Below, one piece after another: positions 23,801-36,420 of a stretch of 64,000 nucleotides of DNA. The DNA is from Inia geoffrensis (lineage: Eukaryota; Chordata; Mammalia; Artiodactyla; Iniidae), in the NCBI GenBank assembly GCA_036417435.1, contig CM070902.1:138435886-138499885 (forward strand), read 5' to 3'. The position numbers and the translations under genes were made by a program. The notes under the pieces were generated by a model that saw only the letters and a program-made list of their open reading frames with translations, had not been told where the DNA came from and searched no databases. The stretch's first letter is position 1; each line of letters begins with the position of its first letter.

Positions 23801-24089
23801 ACAGTAAGGAATGCTGAGCAAAGGTAGAGGAATTACCCTTAGATAGAAGGAGGAAATCTCTTCCTTAGATAGAAGGAAGAGTGAAACAAGGAAGGAACCC
23901 ATGGAAATAGTGAGGAATGGAATGGAAAACAGAAGAAAGTTAAGGCAGTTCATTTTTGCTGTCTTCTACTTTCTTGTGAAATAAGAGATACATCTGCTCC
24001 CCTGTATTCATCAGTAGCACCAATTAGCAAAATATATCATTATCATCCAGCTCAAGAAAAGACCAAATGATAGCTTTAGAATGGGGCTG

Positions 24090-24400
24090 GTCACCAGGAA
24101 GACCAAGCCATGATTAGAAGTTTGGAACTTTCAGAGGTGAAAGGGGCAAGAGGAGTTAATAATTGATAATGCGTCAGTGAGGAAGCCTTCACAAAAATCC
24201 CCAAACTATGGGGTTTGGAGAAATTCTGTGGTGAACACATCCATGTCCTGGGATCATGGAACACCCCAACTCACAGAGACAGAAGCTCCTGTACTCAGAA
24301 CGCTTCCAGATCTTGCCCAATGTCCTTTCCATCTGGCTATCTATCTGTATCCTTTATCATATCCTTTACTATATAATAAACCGGTAAGTATAAAAAAAAA
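24090..24400 (+). repeat. Possible ancient LTR-like repeat
   Basis: The order GAGGAAGCCTTCACAAAAAT, GGGTTTGGAGAAATTCTG and TATATAATAAACCGGTAAGT resembles the end of a common old mammalian LTR with an AATAAA signal. Family not assignable by eye. Confidence 0.35.
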
Positions 24401-24579
24401 AAAAATGACTGAATAACTCCACGCAGATTGGGAAACAGGGAATCAAATTTCTGAGAATTACGGAGTTAGGTACTAAGTCTGTGTTTTATTCATATTATTT
24501 AAATGCTCTTACCTTCACATTTTTTAAAAGTTCATTTGTTCATAACTTTAATAATGGATACACTTAGGGAATGACAATA

Positions 24580-24745
24580 AGATTTAAAGTTAATGACTTA
24601 CTCACTGAACTTACTGTGATAATCACTTCATGACGTATGTAAATCAAATCATTATGCTGTACACCTTAAATTTATATGTGCTATATGTCAATCATATCTC
24701 AATAATACTGGAAGAAAAGAAAAACTTATGGGAAACCAAAAAAAA
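24580..24745 (+). mobile_element. Short L1M 3' end
   Basis: CAAATCATTATGCTGTACAC, TTATATGTGCTATATGTCAA and TATCTCAATAATACTGG are the typical terminal bases of L1MA/MB-type elements. Confidence 0.7.
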
Positions 24746-26949
24746 AAGTTAATGACTTGCAGAATGTGTTGTTTAAGATATATGTGTTCTGATCTTTACA
24801 CGAATTTAAACTTATCTTTAAAATTGTCTTCAAAATAAAATGATAAATCATTATTACAAAACTGCCATCAATGTTGAGGCTTCACAGACTGGTTTATACT
24901 TGAGGCCAAATATGCCTCAAGTCATCTCTGGGGCTCTACTTCCATAAGTCAGCCAGGGGTATTCATTAACTAATGAGTGTAAGAACCAATGACCAATAAA
25001 GTGAATTACTAATTAACATTTGTAAAAAAAAAAAAAAAGCATAACTAATGTTACCTGAAGTTTATAATTCATCCAACTTTTTGGAGTTGTTTTTGATTTA
25101 TTATCAAAATCACATTTTGTTTTCCATAAACTGAATAGACTAGATCTATTCAGTTTATAGAGGGAAACTATATAAGAACTTTAACCAGAATTTAATGAGG
25201 GAGAATTTTATATCCTACAACTGTTAAGTGCATTTAAGGTCTTTCCAAGGACCCAGGAAAGAGAGGGCAGGACGTAAGAGACTTGCCAGGATCCCAGAAG
25301 ATAAGAAGAAACAAAATACTCCATGGATACCAGAAAAGAAAAAACTTCATTTACAATCTCCATGAGTTAAAGATTCAGAATTATAATACTAAAGGATGAA
25401 TGTTGAATAGAAGTTATAACATGAACACATTTCAAATTAAGGTACTCACATACCACAGGGGATCTGAAATGGCATGTTCAAGGCACAGGAGAGCAGATAC
25501 AAATAGGATAAACAGAGCACATCATAGTGGAATGAGAATTTACACTTTTTTAAAATGAAAATAAGTATGCTGTTATGAAATCTAAAACAAAATTCACTTG
25601 AATACACATAAGCCTTCTAAGAAATTTCTTGAATTTTTATGATGAAATACGAATCTCCAAAGGAATATATGAAGTTATTCTTTCTAGGGGTACTTCAGTA
25701 AAAAAGTTGGAGAAAAAACTTTGATGTATGGGAGTAAGGAGTTCTGACTGGAACTCAAGGACAATGCTAGGGAGGTAAATACAGAAAACTGAGGGCAAAA
25801 AGTAGCAAAACTTGGGCTTGCTTTGGTCTGAACTTGTTTAGCTTCTCTAGACTGGGTATATCACTGATTTCAGAGACTGGTTAGAGATTAAAGAAAATGG
25901 CTCTATTTCTTTCACTCAAATATGTCTATCTTTTCTTGCTTATAGATAAACAGGAAGAGAATGGTAAGATTTGTTTTAATTTCATAATTCAATATTAATT
26001 TTCAAGTTGAACTGACTTGTTTACAGTAAAAATTTAGAGTTAAAATACATAGTGACTACATTAAATAACTATATATGCTAAGAGCGAAAAATAGTGTCTA
26101 AAATACATTAGTCTTCTGTTTTGGTCAAAACAATTTAAAATAGTGGGGTTTTTTTATGATGGTAGTTTCCTTAACGTGGAGGAAAGATCCTTTTCCCTAT
26201 TGTCAATGCAAATGATACTAAACTGAAAATGGTTTACCACACAATATGTTCAAAGTATATTACATTTTCTTTCATAAGTAGAATAATCAAGAGTAAGATA
26301 AAGAATCATCTACATTATACTGCTGTCTTTATGTCAACAACTATCTGGTATCTGTAAAAGCTATTTTGTTAGATACTCCTAAATCCTTTTAGACAGTGAT
26401 AAATTAAGTTCACGTTGCTCATTAAGATAAACACATCAGCCTAGATAATTCAAAAGTAGAAAGCTTTGACAAAAAAAAGTTAATTCTCAATTATATGCAG
26501 TAATGAGAAACAATTTAAAAATCAACAGATATTCAACTATTCTCATCCTCACCATTATACCACCTTCTAACCAAGTGACAAAATTAACAGTTTGGAGAAG
26601 TCTTTTTATTTTCCCCATTCAGACTGTGTTACAGAGAAACTAATGAGAAGTAAAATGATAAGACTCTCAAAACTAAATTACTCCCTGAAAAGAAAACTAG
26701 CTGTAAATAAACTCTAAATTATTCAGTGTACTGTGGCCTCGTTCTTCACAAACGGCTAGCTAAGGTCCAGAACATCAGCAATGAAGCCAACCAAGAGAAC
26801 TGGAGAGTTACTTTAAAATTCTGTATTAATTCCCAAAACCATATAAAATAACCCCCTCAATATTCTCGGGTAATTTTTTCAATGGGAAAACGCTCAGAGG
26901 AAATAATCTAAGAAGACAGCTTAATAATATAGTTACACATAGAAACATT
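24746..26949. other. Intronic sequence, no gene recognised
   Basis: A/T-rich DNA. An inverted repeat lies at about 25125-25162, where CATAAACTGAATAGA pairs with TCTATTCAGTTTATA, a perfect hairpin stem. No exon or named repeat supported. Confidence 0.45.
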
Positions 26950-28075
26950 TATACATATGTGTATATACATGAGTTAGTGTATATTTCCTAGAAGCAACTC
27001 CAGCAACAATGAGCACACATAGTGCCCAGATCTTGGTTTCTAATACCATTCTCCAATAAAGGGAACCAGTGCTCCTTGGAGAAATGGCTGATTCTAGGAC
27101 TGAGGCAGGATTACATAAAAAATGAGCCTGGAGTATCTTGTAGTGATGGAAAGTGAGAATGTGCTTTAAAAAAAAACACCAAAACAGAACAACAACAAAA
27201 GCTCAAAAGAATATAGGAACCAACTGAAAGAGCTTCCAGTGGCCAAAGCTGGAACAATTTGAGCAATAAAATAAAGTAATACTGGATTATAATGCAAAGT
27301 ATAAAATAAATAACCATGAGTCAATGCTGATATAAATAAATGATTGAATAAATTAATAAATGGGAGAGAAGAGGCAAATCTCCGTTGCAGAAGAATTCCA
27401 AAAAACTTATGTACACACTCCGCTGTTACGGAGGTAGAACATAATTCCCCACACATTAAGTGTGCACTTCACATAATGACTTTCTTCTAAAAAGTACAAT
27501 ATGCAAAGGGAGGAGAGGAAAAGTAACTTTACAAGGTACAAACTTGGCAAACACTGTCTTAAGCCAGGTGATCAAGGTTAACATCAACAGTGGTAAGGCA
27601 TACTGATAGCATTTACTCTTGATATACGATTAAGAATGGCACTTTACCTCTGTTCCTTTCTCCCCAAAACACATTACCCAGCCTAACCATGAGAAAAGAA
27701 TCAGCCAAATCCCAACTAAGGGACATTCTACAAAACACCTGACCAGCAATCCTCAAAACTATCAACTTGTCATTAAAAATGAGGAGTCCGAGAAACTGTT
27801 GAAGCTAAGAGGACACATGATAACCAGGGTTTATTCCTGCATAGAATCCTGGTATAGAAAAAGGTCATTAGGAGAAAACTGAGGCAATCTGAACATATGT
27901 TATCTAATAATGTATAAATACTGGTTCATGAACTGTGACAAATGTACCATACTAATGTAATATGTTAATAATGTGGGAAACTAGACATGGTGTATATAGG
28001 AATCTGTATACTATCTCTACAGTAATTCTGTAAATCTAAAATGATTCTAAAATAAGAGTTTATTATAAAATAATC
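26950..28075 (+). mobile_element. L1M-type 3'UTR fragment
   Basis: Second copy of the old 3'UTR seen at 22240-23800: CCATTCTCCAATAAAGGGAA, ATGGCTGATTCTAGGACTGA, GGTGATCAAGGTTAACATCA, AAATGTACCATACTAATGTA, ending TAAAATAAGAGTTTATTATA. Confidence 0.8.
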
Positions 28076-28164
28076 TAAGAATACTTTGCTATATTATTAT
28101 TTTATAATTATTGTTTTTAATAATTAATATTAATAATATAAATTTATATTATTAAAATATTTCA

Positions 28165-28772
28165 TTCTTTTACATGTATGCACCCCAATGTTCATTGCAG
28201 CACTATTTACAATAGCCAGGACATGGAAGCAACCTAAATGCCCATCAACAGATGAATGGATAAAGAAGATGTGGTACATATATACAATGGAATATTACTC
28301 AGTCATAAAAAGGAATGAAATTGGGTCATTTGTAGAGACATGGATGGACCTAGAGTCTATCATACAGAGTGAAGTCAGAAAGTGAAAAACAAATATCGTA
28401 TATTAACACATGTATGTGGAGTCTAGAAAAATGGTACAGATGAACCTATCTGCATGGCAGGAATAGAAATGCAGACGTAGAGAAGGGATGTGTGGACATG
28501 GAGGTGGGGAAGGGGGGTGTGGGATGAACTGGGAGATTGGGATTGATATATATACACTATCACGTGTAAAATGGATAGCTAGTGGGAACCTGCTATATAG
28601 CGCAGGGAGCTCAGCTCAGTGCTCTGTGGTGACTTAGATGGGTGGGGTGGAGTGGGGAGGGAGGTCTAAGAAGGAGGGGATATATGTATACATATAGCTG
28701 ATTCACTTTGTTGTACAGCAGGAACTGAGACAACATTGTGAAGCAACTATACCTCAATAAAAAAGAAAAAAA
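28165..28772 (+). mobile_element. 5'-truncated L1 3' end
   Basis: Covers the ORF2 C-terminus (ATTTACAATAGCCAGGACAT and CAATGGAATATTACTCAGTC) and the 3'UTR to ACCTCAATAAAAAAG. It is close to the first L1 in the window, so it is a younger insertion than its L1M neighbours. Confidence 0.9.
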
Positions 28773-28889
28773 TTTATTTTCATGCACTTGGAAAAAAACA
28801 GCATAACTGGCAGTTTAACTAATATATTTATAAATATTTATATTTAAAATCCTATATGGCAAAACTCCATGAACTGAAATCTTTAATAC

Positions 28890-29830
28890 TATCAACTTGG
28901 AAATTCAATCAATATTTAGGTATCAGGCACTGGCCTAGGTCCTTGGGAGTCAATAATGAGCCAAAAAAGAAAATAAGATGTAGTCCCTATCTGCATGGAT
29001 ATGGCAGTAGCAGAAGAGAAAGACAATGATACAGTCACACATATAAACGTAAACGGTAACTGTGAAAAACGTATGACATTACTACCTCATCTGGGAGGTC
29101 AGGATATTTCCTCAAGAAGCGAAACTTCAGTTGAAGTGTGAAGGATAGCTAAGAGCCAACAAGTGAAATGGAAGAAAAGAAAGAGTGGTAAAGACAGGGA
29201 GAAAAGCTTGTGCAAAAGCCATGTAATGCAAGGAGCAAGACGAGTACAAAGGGAGAAACGAAAGCCAGCATGGGTGAAATGGAGGGTTAAGCAGAACATG
29301 ATAAAAAATAAGGCTGGATTGGGCTTCCCTGGTGGTGCAGTGGTTGAGAGTCCGCCTGCCGATGCAGGGGACACGGGTTCGTGCCCCAGTCCGGGAAGAT
29401 CCCACATGCCGCAGAGCGGCTGGGCCCGTGAGCCATGGCCGCTGAGCCTGCGCGTCCGGAGCCTGTGCTCCGCAGTGGGAGAGGCCACAACAGTGAGAGG
29501 CCCGCGTACCGCAAAAAACAAAAACAAAAAAATAAAGCTGGACCATTGTGAAGGAGTTTTGTTTTTATCCTAAAAGCAATGAGAAGCCATAATAAGGCTG
29601 GGTAAGAGGAGGGAAGAGTGACAATCAGACTTGTGTTTCAAAATAAATCACTGTGCTTTCAGGATGGATACTGGATTAGAGAGGGGTTGAAACAGAAGTG
29701 GGTAGACAAGAATGAAGGCTACTCTAGAAATTTCAGGCAAGATGATGGTAACAAACTAAAGTGGTGGTAGTGGTAACGGGAAGTAGTAGGCAGATTTAAG
29801 AGATATTTAGAAAGTAAGATTAATAAAACT
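28890..29830 (-). repeat. L2 (LINE-2) antisense, split by a SINE
   Basis: Antisense L2 landmarks in order: ATTTAGGTATCAGGCACTGG, a GTAGTCCCTATCTGCATGGA stretch, GGAGTTTTGTTTTTATCCTA and GCAATGAGAAGCCATAATA. Interrupted by the SINE at 29319-29530. Confidence 0.7.
29319..29530 (+). mobile_element. CHR-type SINE (short form)
   Basis: GGGCTTCCCTGGTGGTGCAG through GCCCGCGTACCGC and a CAAAAA tail. Target duplication AATAAGGCTGGA / AATAAAGCTGGA at 29307-29318 and 29531-29542. Confidence 0.95.
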
Positions 29831-30344
29831 TGTTGACAGACTAGACGTATAAGGGAGAGGGAGTTATTAAGGATCACTCCTACTGTCCTGTATTTTCCAA
29901 CTGGAAAAATAATGGAGTCATTCACTGAAATAAAAAGCAAAGAAAGAGGACCAACATTTTGGGGGGGTTTTGGGAGTGAGGGAAAAATCAGTGTAGTTTT
30001 AGACCTTGTATTTGCGATATCTCTAATATATGCAAGAGAGGTGCCAACTAGAAAGCAAAATATATAGATCTAGAGCTCAGACGAGATAGAAAACACTCAC
30101 GTCCTTAGAAAAGCTGACATCTTTATCCTAGTAAAACAGCTAACTATAATTGCCAAATATCCAAGAAAAACGTTAGACTTTGACCATCTGTATTTAGTTA
30201 AAACAAAAAGCTGAGACAGAACATGGCAGTAATATTTCATCAACTACAACAAAAAATGCTAGGCACCATGCGGAACACAGAGTTTTAAAAATCTTGTTTC
30301 AACAGTATATTTATTATGTCACTAATCATACAGTATTTTAAAGT

Positions 30345-30550
30345 TTTAGCAGGGCTGGCCAATGTCCTTGGAAATATTCAATACCTGCACTAGTCAGTAA
30401 AGTAGCCACTAGCCACATGTGGCTACTGAGCACTTGATACGTGACTGGTTTGACTGAGGAACTGAATTTTTATCCTATTTTATCTTAACTAATTTAAATA
30501 GTCACATGTGGCTAGTGGCTACTCTATTGGACAGGAGCAGTTTAGAGCTT
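30345..30550. repeat. Palindromic hAT-type MER element
   Basis: GTAGCCACTAGCCACATGTG (from 30402) is matched as an inverted repeat by CACATGTGGCTAGTGGCTAC (to about 30522). The outer end TATTGGACAGGAGCAG resembles the terminal repeat of abundant mammalian hAT-Charlie MER elements. Exact family not certain. Confidence 0.6.
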
Positions 30551-30699
30551 CCTTGTATATTTCATCTAATCCCAAACAACCACCTTGTGAATTAACTGAG
30601 AGCCAGTGTGGGACATAGAGGGATTAAAGAAGCAGAAGCTTTCATTCAATCTGCTTATTATATTATTTGAATTTTTATTTCAAGAATATATCTTACTTG

Positions 30700-30907
30700 G
30701 GCTTCCCTGGTGGCGCAGTGGTTGGGAGTCCGCCTGCCGATGCAGGGGACACGGGTTTGTGCCCCGGTCCGGGAGGATCCCGCATGCCACGAAGCGGCTG
30801 CGCCCAAGAGCCGTGTCCGCTGAGCCTGCGTGTCCGGAGCCTGTGCTCCGCAACGGGAGAGGCCACAACAGTGAGAGGCCCGCGTATCGCAAAAAAAAAA
30901 AAAAAAA
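30700..30907 (+). mobile_element. CHR-type SINE (short form, young)
   Basis: Complete short-form CHR with a pure A tail. A perfect 18-bp target duplication AAGAATATATCTTACTTG at 30682-30699 and 30908-30925 indicates a recent insertion. Confidence 0.97.
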
Positions 30908-31364
30908 AAGAATATATCTTACTTGTAAAATTTAAAATATTTTTAATTTTAAAATTAATTAAATGCTGCACAGAAAAATTAGGAAATACAGAAAGAGGAA
31001 AATGAAAATAATCTGTAAACCTCCTTTAAGAAATAATCTAAAATTAACATTTAGCCATATATGAAGAGGATCTACATTCTTAACCCTTTTGTTAGAAGGC
31101 GCACCAATGGCCCAAGTTACTCTCTATGAGTTTTATCATATTTCTCTTCTACCCCATCCCCATCCCAAACACCTTGAGAATCCTATTAGAAAGCTATCAT
31201 CTCTAGAACTCTACCTCAAGGCTGCCAAAAATAAACACTTAATAGTCCTCTTGCTTATCTCCCTTTCACCACCATCACGACCACCCTCTGCCACCAGTGT
31301 CATACACTTTAACTGGAACCCAATCTCTACCCCACAATATCATGGAATCATTAGTCACTATAGT

Positions 31365-31560
31365 GAAAAAGAGTACAAGCTTTGGAGTCAAGCAACTTTA
31401 TGAGTCTATGGTTCTTCTACTATTTGGATGACCTTGGACTAATTACTTCTGCTGGTTTCTATACCTGTTTCTTCATTTGTTTATAGAAAATAAGAGTACC
31501 TAATACACAGATAGCATCTATAAAGCATAATGCCTAGCCAGAGTAGCACTCGATAAATGA
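31365..31560 (+). repeat. MIR SINE
   Basis: MIR order: TTGGATGACCTTGGACTAAT, TACCTGTTTCTTCATTTGT, AATGCCTAGCCAGAGTAGCA. Confidence 0.8.
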
Positions 31561-31689
31561 CAACTCTTACGGACTTCTATGTGCCTGGCGCTGCCCTAGA
31601 TATTGAAGGGGAGAGCTCTGAAACAAAACAGAATCCCAGCCATCCTAGGGGTTACGTTACACTGGCTTAACCCCAGGGACTCTTTCCAT

Positions 31690-31870
31690 CTGGGATATGA
31701 ATTCCTGATCCATCCCTTATTAGATGTGTGACCTTATGCAAAGTACTTCATCTAAAATCTAAATTTCTTCATTTCTAACATGGTAATGTTATCTGCTCTT
31801 ACCTACTTGAGATGGCTGGAGTAAAAATAAAATGAGAATATATGGGAAAATCCTTTGTAAATTATTATAT
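31690..31870 (+). repeat. MIR SINE fragment
   Basis: TTAGATGTGTGACCTTATGC, AATTTCTTCATTTCTAACAT and GGTAATGTTATCTGCTCTTA match the MIR core. Confidence 0.75.
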
Positions 31871-31958
31871 GCTAAATAAAAAGAAGGTATTAAAGAGTAT
31901 CATATTCCTCCTCTCTTGGACAAAGCTTTCCAATCAATATGCCAAGAATGGATTACAG

Positions 31959-32328
31959 GGACTTCCCTGGTGGGAAGGCAGGGGACACAGGTTTGAGCCC
32001 TGGTCCAGGAAAATCCCAATCTTAGTTGTTGCTCCGTGGCAACTAAGATCCCTTAGTTGCCGCAGAGCAACTAAGCCCGTGCACCACAACTACTGAGCCT
32101 GCGGTCTGGAGACCGTTAGCCACAACTACTGAGCTCATGTGCCACCACTACTGAAGCCTGCGCGCCTAGAGCCCATGCTCTACAACAAGAGAAGACACCA
32201 CAATGAGAAGCCCGCACACCACAATGAAGCGTAGTCCCCATTCACTGAAACTAGAGAAAGTCCGTGCGCAGCAATGAAAGACCCAGCGCAGCCAAAAATA
32301 AATAAATTTAAAATAAAAGATTACAGAT
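31959..32328 (+). mobile_element. CHR-type SINE (long form, rearranged head)
   Basis: Begins GGACTTCCCTGGTGGGAAGG with the tRNA-like head partly deleted and ends GCCAAAAATAAATAAATTTA. Target duplication GATTACAG at 31951-31958 and 32329-32336. An extra local inverted repeat sits at about 32020-32055. Confidence 0.92.
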
Positions 32329-33275
32329 GTGCTGAAATATTGACACCCCCTCTCCCTGGCCCCCTCGGCCTACAGGGAGCTGGGGAATCTGCAATACAAA
32401 TAATCATTTTTATGTGTGCCATGATGCAGAAGTTTGGAAACTTTGCTCTAACATACTATCTCATGTCAGCAGACACTGGAGATGGCCAAATGACTCCCTC
32501 CTCTGGTTAATTTAGGTCTCACCACCAACTCTGTTATTCTTATGATCCTGCTTCAAAGACAGTGATGTCACAGTTCTCCAAAGGATCAAAAAGGATCAAG
32601 TCCGAACACCAAGGAGCTGCTAGTCCAATGCCATCATACATATACAAAAAATGAAACAAAATAAAAACTCTCGGGTGACAATACGGCAAAGGTGTTACCA
32701 TATTTTCACAAAAGATTTGAGCAATACCTGCCTAGAACCATCTTAAGACAAAAGTTTAGAAGTAATGGAAGAGAGGGAAATAGAGATGGAGGGAAGATGA
32801 AAGAGAAAAGAAACAAAGAGAGAAAGAAAATGTAGACTTTTGTCTTGTAGAAAATAGCTGAGAATCCGTAAGAGCTAATCACTGGCTTCCATGACTGCCT
32901 AAAGCTAAACTAGAGACTAAAGAGAACAAGATTATTTTCAGGTTCCTTTGTTTTATAGTCTTTTTCATACTTCCTAGAACTAATGCTGGTGTATATATGA
33001 CTTTTAGACTGTTATGGTCCCTACGTCATCATCATCCATATTTTGTGGGACTACTGTTTCCAATCTGCACATATATTGTTAGTTTTTCATCCACAGCCAT
33101 ATTATCTTAAATTCCCTATTAAATTTACTCCTTCCTCCATCCTGAATTTATTCCTTACCCCATCCCAAAGTTATCATTCTGGAATGTATTTATACCTCCA
33201 GACTCTTACAATGCCAAGTCTATTACTTAAATCCTTTATTTTCACATTTTCCACTCCTCATATGTCATCATACAT

Positions 33276-33315
33276 ACATACAAACACACACACACACACA
33301 CACATACACACACCC
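33276..33315 (+). repeat. (CA)n / CATACA microsatellite
   Basis: Imperfect run of CA with ATAC interruptions. Confidence 0.9.
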
Positions 33316-33539
33316 GACAAACACATACACAGATTTATATCCGCCCTGTGGGAAAACTATCAAATAACACTCCATAGGCCAATTCATTTCTTTTTGTCAT
33401 ACTTTTTGGTATGATATTCAACCAGGTGTTCAGCTACTGAAGATTAATAAAGGAAAAGACCTTCTTTACTTAATGTCTGATAGAAAATCAGGTGAGATAC
33501 TCCAACACATGCCAATAAAAGATGTAAAGAAAATATGGT

Positions 33540-33800
33540 AGAAGCAGCCTAGAGTAGTAGTTAAGAGCTCACAGTCTGGATTCAGATAACCTAGGTTCAA
33601 TCCTGCCTTGACCAGTGAATTCTGAGCAGATTACTTCAGCTTCAGTTAATCATTTAGTTTCAATTTCTTCATCTACAAAAATGAAAAATTTAGCCACTTT
33701 ATAAGGTTGCTGTGAGGATTAGATGAGATAATCATATAAAGCACTTAGCATAATGCCTGGCACACAGTAAGCAAACAAATGTTAATTGTTGTTATGGTGT
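33540..33800 (+). repeat. MIR SINE
   Basis: Full-length-looking MIR: TAGTTAAGAGCTCACAGTCT, AGGTTCAATCCTGCCTTGAC, TTCTTCATCTACAAAAATGA, GTTGCTGTGAGGATTAGATG, ATGCCTGGCACACAGTAAGC. Confidence 0.93.
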
Positions 33801-34090
33801 CAGATATAATCAATCTTCTGACTTTGTCATTACCTTAGAAGGAAACTAATTTAGCATAATTGACTCTTTATAAACTTATGTTTTCTTCCCCCCAAAGTGA
33901 GGATGCTAAAGAGAGGGAAAATTATCTTGTGCGCAGAATACACTGGTTACTTCATACAGACTATGATGAGCTGTATAGGTCTCTTCAAGTTCTAACATTC
34001 TATGAAACAGGTGTCAAACATTTTAGAACGTCAACCCTTAATCAACAAACACTTTACTATCAAATCCGTAAGTTCAAATATGCACTCTAA

Positions 34091-35480
34091 ACTTACATTA
34101 AGTTTGGAAGGATACTAACTTTGTCACAAAAGAGAACGAACATTAAATTCCTAATATAGAGGTAATAAGGAGGGAAAGATGTCGAGATGAGCAGCAACAT
34201 GGCTTACAGACCACACCACTGAAGCATCATTTGCCCTTCTGAACAAAGCCGAAGCCCAAAGTAGATGCCTCAAGTGAAAAACAAGAAAATGAAAACAAAG
34301 TACACTAGAAATTTAAACTTTTACTCTGAACTGTACCCAGTAGGTTGGTGATATTAAGTATGTATTAAATAATAATAAATGTATCAATTTATAAATCCAC
34401 TGGATCTTCACAACATTGGCCACAAATACTTATCCCTAAAGAAACCTCGAAACCACAAATCAGGAACTAAATAAACAGGCAGTCTTACTTCCTTCTCTAG
34501 GTCTAGGAAGAAATTTAGAAACACTGAAGTTTTGAAGTAGCTAGAGATTTCATCACTATAAAGCTGGAATCTCTGCATTCTATTCTCCTTGGTGCCCAAA
34601 CTAGCTATGTACAGTTTGAAAAATTAGTAGCTCCACAAAAAAAGTTTTCATTAACTTCAAGACTCTGTCTAAGGAGTGGCTTTGAATCTACCTGGAGGTT
34701 ATATTATCTCCTTTGAGAATCTGATAAAAAGAATGGACATTCTCCCCAGAAAGGAGAAAATGCACTGAAAACAAAACTCTGCACTTAATTTCAGGGGTGG
34801 GGATGAGGGAGTCCCCTGAAAGTCACTAACCACTAGACCACAGTCCCCAAAGGCATGACCCAGGATTAAGGCAAACTAATTTATCAATTTGAAACGGAAT
34901 GAAAGTAACTGAGACTGAGATTTTAATCCAGAAAATAAAACACGATTAGAAATATTTTGTTTTCTCAGCTAATGAGTGTTAGACGTGGTGGCTGGGAGAG
35001 GGTGTTGGTCATGTTGAGTGGGGAAAACAAAAAAACACAGGACTAACAAAACAAAAGTGGAATTAAAACAGTATTGACATGTAGTCTGTTGCATTCACTC
35101 TGACAGAGCAGCAATAAAATGGCCAATTCCTGCAGCCTTAACAAGGAACGATTTAAGGTAACCAATTTTGGTGCACATTCCCACGCCAGTGAAGTTAATT
35201 AAATGGCAAATGTGAACACACACCTGCCACACTTGCAGGTGAAAGCACAAGTTTAACCGACGTCCTGCAAATCTTCCATTTTTTCCTTAAGAATCGACTG
35301 AGAGAAATTATATGCTTTAATCTAGGAGAAAAAAGGAAGGGAGGGGGCCAGAAATCCTCAAACGTGATGGCTAAAGGGTCTGCAGGAAGTGTTAACTACA
35401 AACCTTTTGAGATCAAAGGGCTCAAGAGGGAGATGAGAATAAAACAAAGGAAGTAATAATAAAGTAAAAGGGAAAAGCGT
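34091..35480. other. Intronic sequence, nothing recognised
   Basis: Moderate A/T content becoming more G/C-rich toward the promoter. No supported exon or repeat. Confidence 0.4.
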
Positions 35481-36128
35481 CTAGAAACTTCTTAAAACAA
35501 AACAAAAACCTCTTTCCTTTTTCCTAGACACGTAAACAGTAGTAACTTGGCAAAGAGGAACGGACGAGACGACGGCACAACTTCCTTCCCAAACTCCAGC
35601 ATTCCTTGGACGTCCTCGCAAGCAGTCAGGCTTGGGACATTTCACAGGCAAGGCTCCTCCCTGCACCACTGACCGAGGAACCTCTCGCAGGGACTATCGC
35701 TATCTCCCTTCCTCTCACTGCGGGAGAGGAGAAATAGGGGATGCAGGGAAAGAAGGAGAGCAATGAAAGTTGGACACCAAACCTGAAGGTGGCCCGCTCC
35801 GAGACTTAGTCGAGAAAGACCTGGATCCTTCAATCCCTTTCTCCGCTCAATACATGCAAAACCGGGAGGGTGCCGCCCTGGGAGGGCCAGTCCTACCTCT
35901 TCACCCGGCTGTTTCGGGGGGCACACTCAGGGGAGACAGGGGGAACGAAGGGACAGAAACCCAAGGCCGAATGCCTGGACAGAGAGAGATGGCACACACA
36001 GACTAAAGACATAAGTGCCCTGTGGAAGTCCGGAACTGCGAGCCCCAGAGGCAACGTGTCCAGCCCCGCCAACCATCTCCGAGAAGCATTCCCCCGCCTC
36101 TTTCCCAGCCGGCCAGCTCCGCCCTCAC

Positions 36129-36420
36129 CTGTCTGCAGGGAAGCCGGCAGCTCGCACGTCGAGGATTATCCCCGCCTCTGCTCTCCGGAGTCGCCTCAGC
36201 CCTGGCAAGAAGTGAGCGGAAACGCGACCCGGGCGTTTTCCTTCTTCCCTTTCTCCCACGCACCTAGGCTCCTCGGGGGCGGGGAGCAACAGCAGCTGTC
36301 ACAGCCCCACACTGACCAACCGCCGAGGACACTCAGACCGGCTGCTGCTCCACCAGGCCTACAACTCCAACACCGAGAGCAGCGGGGCCGGAAGTCAGGG
36401 GACCGGAAATAGCGTTGTCC
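36129..36420 (-). other. ARFIP1: Candidate ARFIP1 noncoding first exon
   Basis: On the minus strand a strong donor GCAGACAG/GTGAGG lies at 36129/36128, preceded by CpG-rich sequence with ETS sites near 36390-36410. This fits a 5'UTR exon of the gene leaving leftward, which by synteny is ARFIP1. The 5' limit at 36420 is a guess from the ETS cluster. Its next exon could be the candidate at 18147-18226. Confidence 0.45.

Noticed and set aside
29099..29573. Several overlapping open frames of 75-142 codons on both strands
   Set aside because: They lie across a CHR SINE. The same frames recur at the other G/C-rich SINE copies (6594, 30700, 61139, 63043), so they are repeat artefacts.
33860..34090. 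76-codon open frame with a possible acceptor just before it (TTCTTCCCCCCAAAG)
   Set aside because: No donor in frame, no recognised domain, and no promoter or neighbouring exons on this strand. The ATG lies before the acceptor-like run. Likely chance.
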